DNA from: Alloprevotella tannerae
Lineage (GTDB): Bacteria; Bacteroidota; Bacteroidia; Bacteroidales; Bacteroidaceae
NCBI GenBank assembly: GCA_015259305.1
Contig: JABZGO010000018.1
Coordinates: 1-15,578, forward strand
Direction: 5' to 3'
DNA: 15,578 nt
The notes beneath the pieces were generated by a model. That model made no database searches, was not told the DNA's origin, and saw only the letters and a list, made by a program, of their open reading frames with translations. This document shows, piece by piece, positions 14,807 to 15,578 of this stretch (within the stretch, counting starts at the first letter, position 1; each line of letters opens with the position of its first letter). The position numbers and the translations under genes were made by a program.

Positions 14807-15577
14807 ATGAAAAAAATTCTACTTCTCGCTCTCGTAGCAATCATGGGCATGGGTGCAAAAGCACAAGGTACGCCTGAAGTTATTAAAGATCAGCCGGCCG
14901 GTACCGAAATGGTTTACAAACGCGTTAGCGGTAAAATGCTCTTTGTTCAAGATCAGAAGCTCAAAATTGGTGACATCGCAAAATTAATAGAAGGCGGTAA
15001 ACAACCCGGCGATTTGAAGGTCATTACTGATGCTGACGGCAAGACCGTTTATGTGAAATATGCGCTCACTTATGCATCATTCATCGATAACGACGCAGCA
15101 GGTGGCTGGTTGAAAGGTACTAAGGAAGGAAACAAGATCACAATTCCTACAGGTCAATACATTATGTATGGCAAATTCCAAGATGGTGAATATGGCATCC
15201 GCGTAGGCTATATGGAGTACAAGAACAACAATTTTGAGGTAGTGGATGAGCCTATCACTTTCACGCTTGAGGGCATCACGGCTAAGCTCGATGGCACCTA
15301 TATGGAAACAGAGTCTCAAGACAACGTGAAAGTAAAGATTTTAGGTGGTTATTGGAGCGATAACAATGGCTTCTTCTGCGGTGATGTTGCAACAGTATGC
15401 TCAACTGATCCTGCCGGCATCGAAACAGTTGAGAAAGCTGACAACAAGCAAATTGTAGGTGAAACATACTTCGACCTCTCCGGCCGCAAGCTTTCTGAAG
15501 CCGGCAAGGGCATCGTCATCAAGAGCATTAAGTTTGCTGACGGCACAACGAAGACAATTAAGTCCATCGGCAGATAA
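14807..15577 (+). CDS. Secreted protein of unknown function with DLSGRKL-type C-terminus
   Basis: I do not recognise a function. The 256-residue protein starts with a strong signal peptide (1-19, MKKILLLALV to GAKA before QG). The body (about 25-205) looks beta-rich, with short hydrophobic and polar alternations, DGKTVYVKYALTY, GGWLKGTKEGNKITIPTGQY and YGIRVGYMEY. These resemble repeated phrases I associate with secreted Prevotella and Bacteroides proteins, but that is from memory. The last part (about 219-256), ETYFDLSGRKLSEAGKGIVI followed by FADGTTKTIK, has the form YxLxGRxLxxxxKGIxI found at the ends of many exported Bacteroidales proteins. It is a single gene with its own promoter, separated from the dcw operon by a terminator. 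Two Cys (about C192 and C199) could form a disulfide. The stop codon is one base from the window end. Confidence 0.85.
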   Translation: MKKILLLALVAIMGMGAKAQGTPEVIKDQPAGTEMVYKRVSGKMLFVQDQKLKIGDIAKLIEGGKQPGDLKVITDADGKTVYVKYALTYASFIDNDAAGGWLKGTKEGNKITIPTGQYIMYGKFQDGEYGIRVGYMEYKNNNFEVVDEPITFTLEGITAKLDGTYMETESQDNVKVKILGGYWSDNNGFFCGDVATVCSTDPAGIETVEKADNKQIVGETYFDLSGRKLSEAGKGIVIKSIKFADGTTKTIKSIGR

Positions 15578-15578
15578 T

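Overview
The window is chromosomal DNA of a member of the Bacteroidota, most likely order Bacteroidales and perhaps Prevotellaceae; the family is a guess. The reasons are a SusC/RagA-type outer-membrane receptor gene, Bacteroidota-style promoters (TTTG, about 19-20 bases, then TAnnTTTG) upstream of several genes, weak or absent Shine-Dalgarno sequences, an FtsL-like protein of the Bacteroidota type, and a secreted protein ending in a DLSGRKL-type C-terminal region common in Prevotella and Bacteroides.

Left part (1-3395, all on the minus strand). The 5' part of a susC-like gene runs off the left edge (1-1471). It has a well-matched promoter at 1672-1702 and a leader of roughly 190 bases. Upstream is a two-gene unit, a TauE/SafE-family transporter (2496-3332) followed by a DUF1634 membrane protein (1940-2428), with a likely terminator at about 1767-1797.

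Middle (3396-4097). This is a gene-free stretch of about 700 bases. It holds a GC-rich hairpin, a 22-base tandem repeat with three full copies and a degenerate fourth, a short hairpin, and the probable -7 element for the next operon.

Right part (4098-14484, all plus strand). This is a division and cell-wall (dcw) operon: rsmH, ftsL-like, ftsI with a PASTA domain and a very long Lys/Pro-rich tail, murE, mraY, murD, ftsW, then a secreted cyclophilin. RsmH methylates 16S rRNA. MurD and MurE build the UDP-MurNAc-peptide precursor and MraY attaches the finished pentapeptide precursor to the lipid carrier. FtsW and FtsI polymerise and cross-link septal peptidoglycan, with FtsL as their division-complex partner. 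The usual first gene, mraZ, is absent, and murG, murC, ftsQ, ftsA and ftsZ do not follow ftsW, so the cluster is cut short at both ends relative to the common Bacteroidota layout. A strong hairpin terminator (14539-14569) closes the operon.

Right edge (14661-15577). A separate unit has an excellent promoter, a leader of about 110 bases and a gene for a small secreted protein of unknown function.

I saw no tRNA, rRNA, CRISPR array, transposase or phage gene. Most of the window is conserved housekeeping DNA. The most unusual items are the FtsI tail, the shortened dcw cluster, the 22-base tandem repeats and the altered His motif in MraY.
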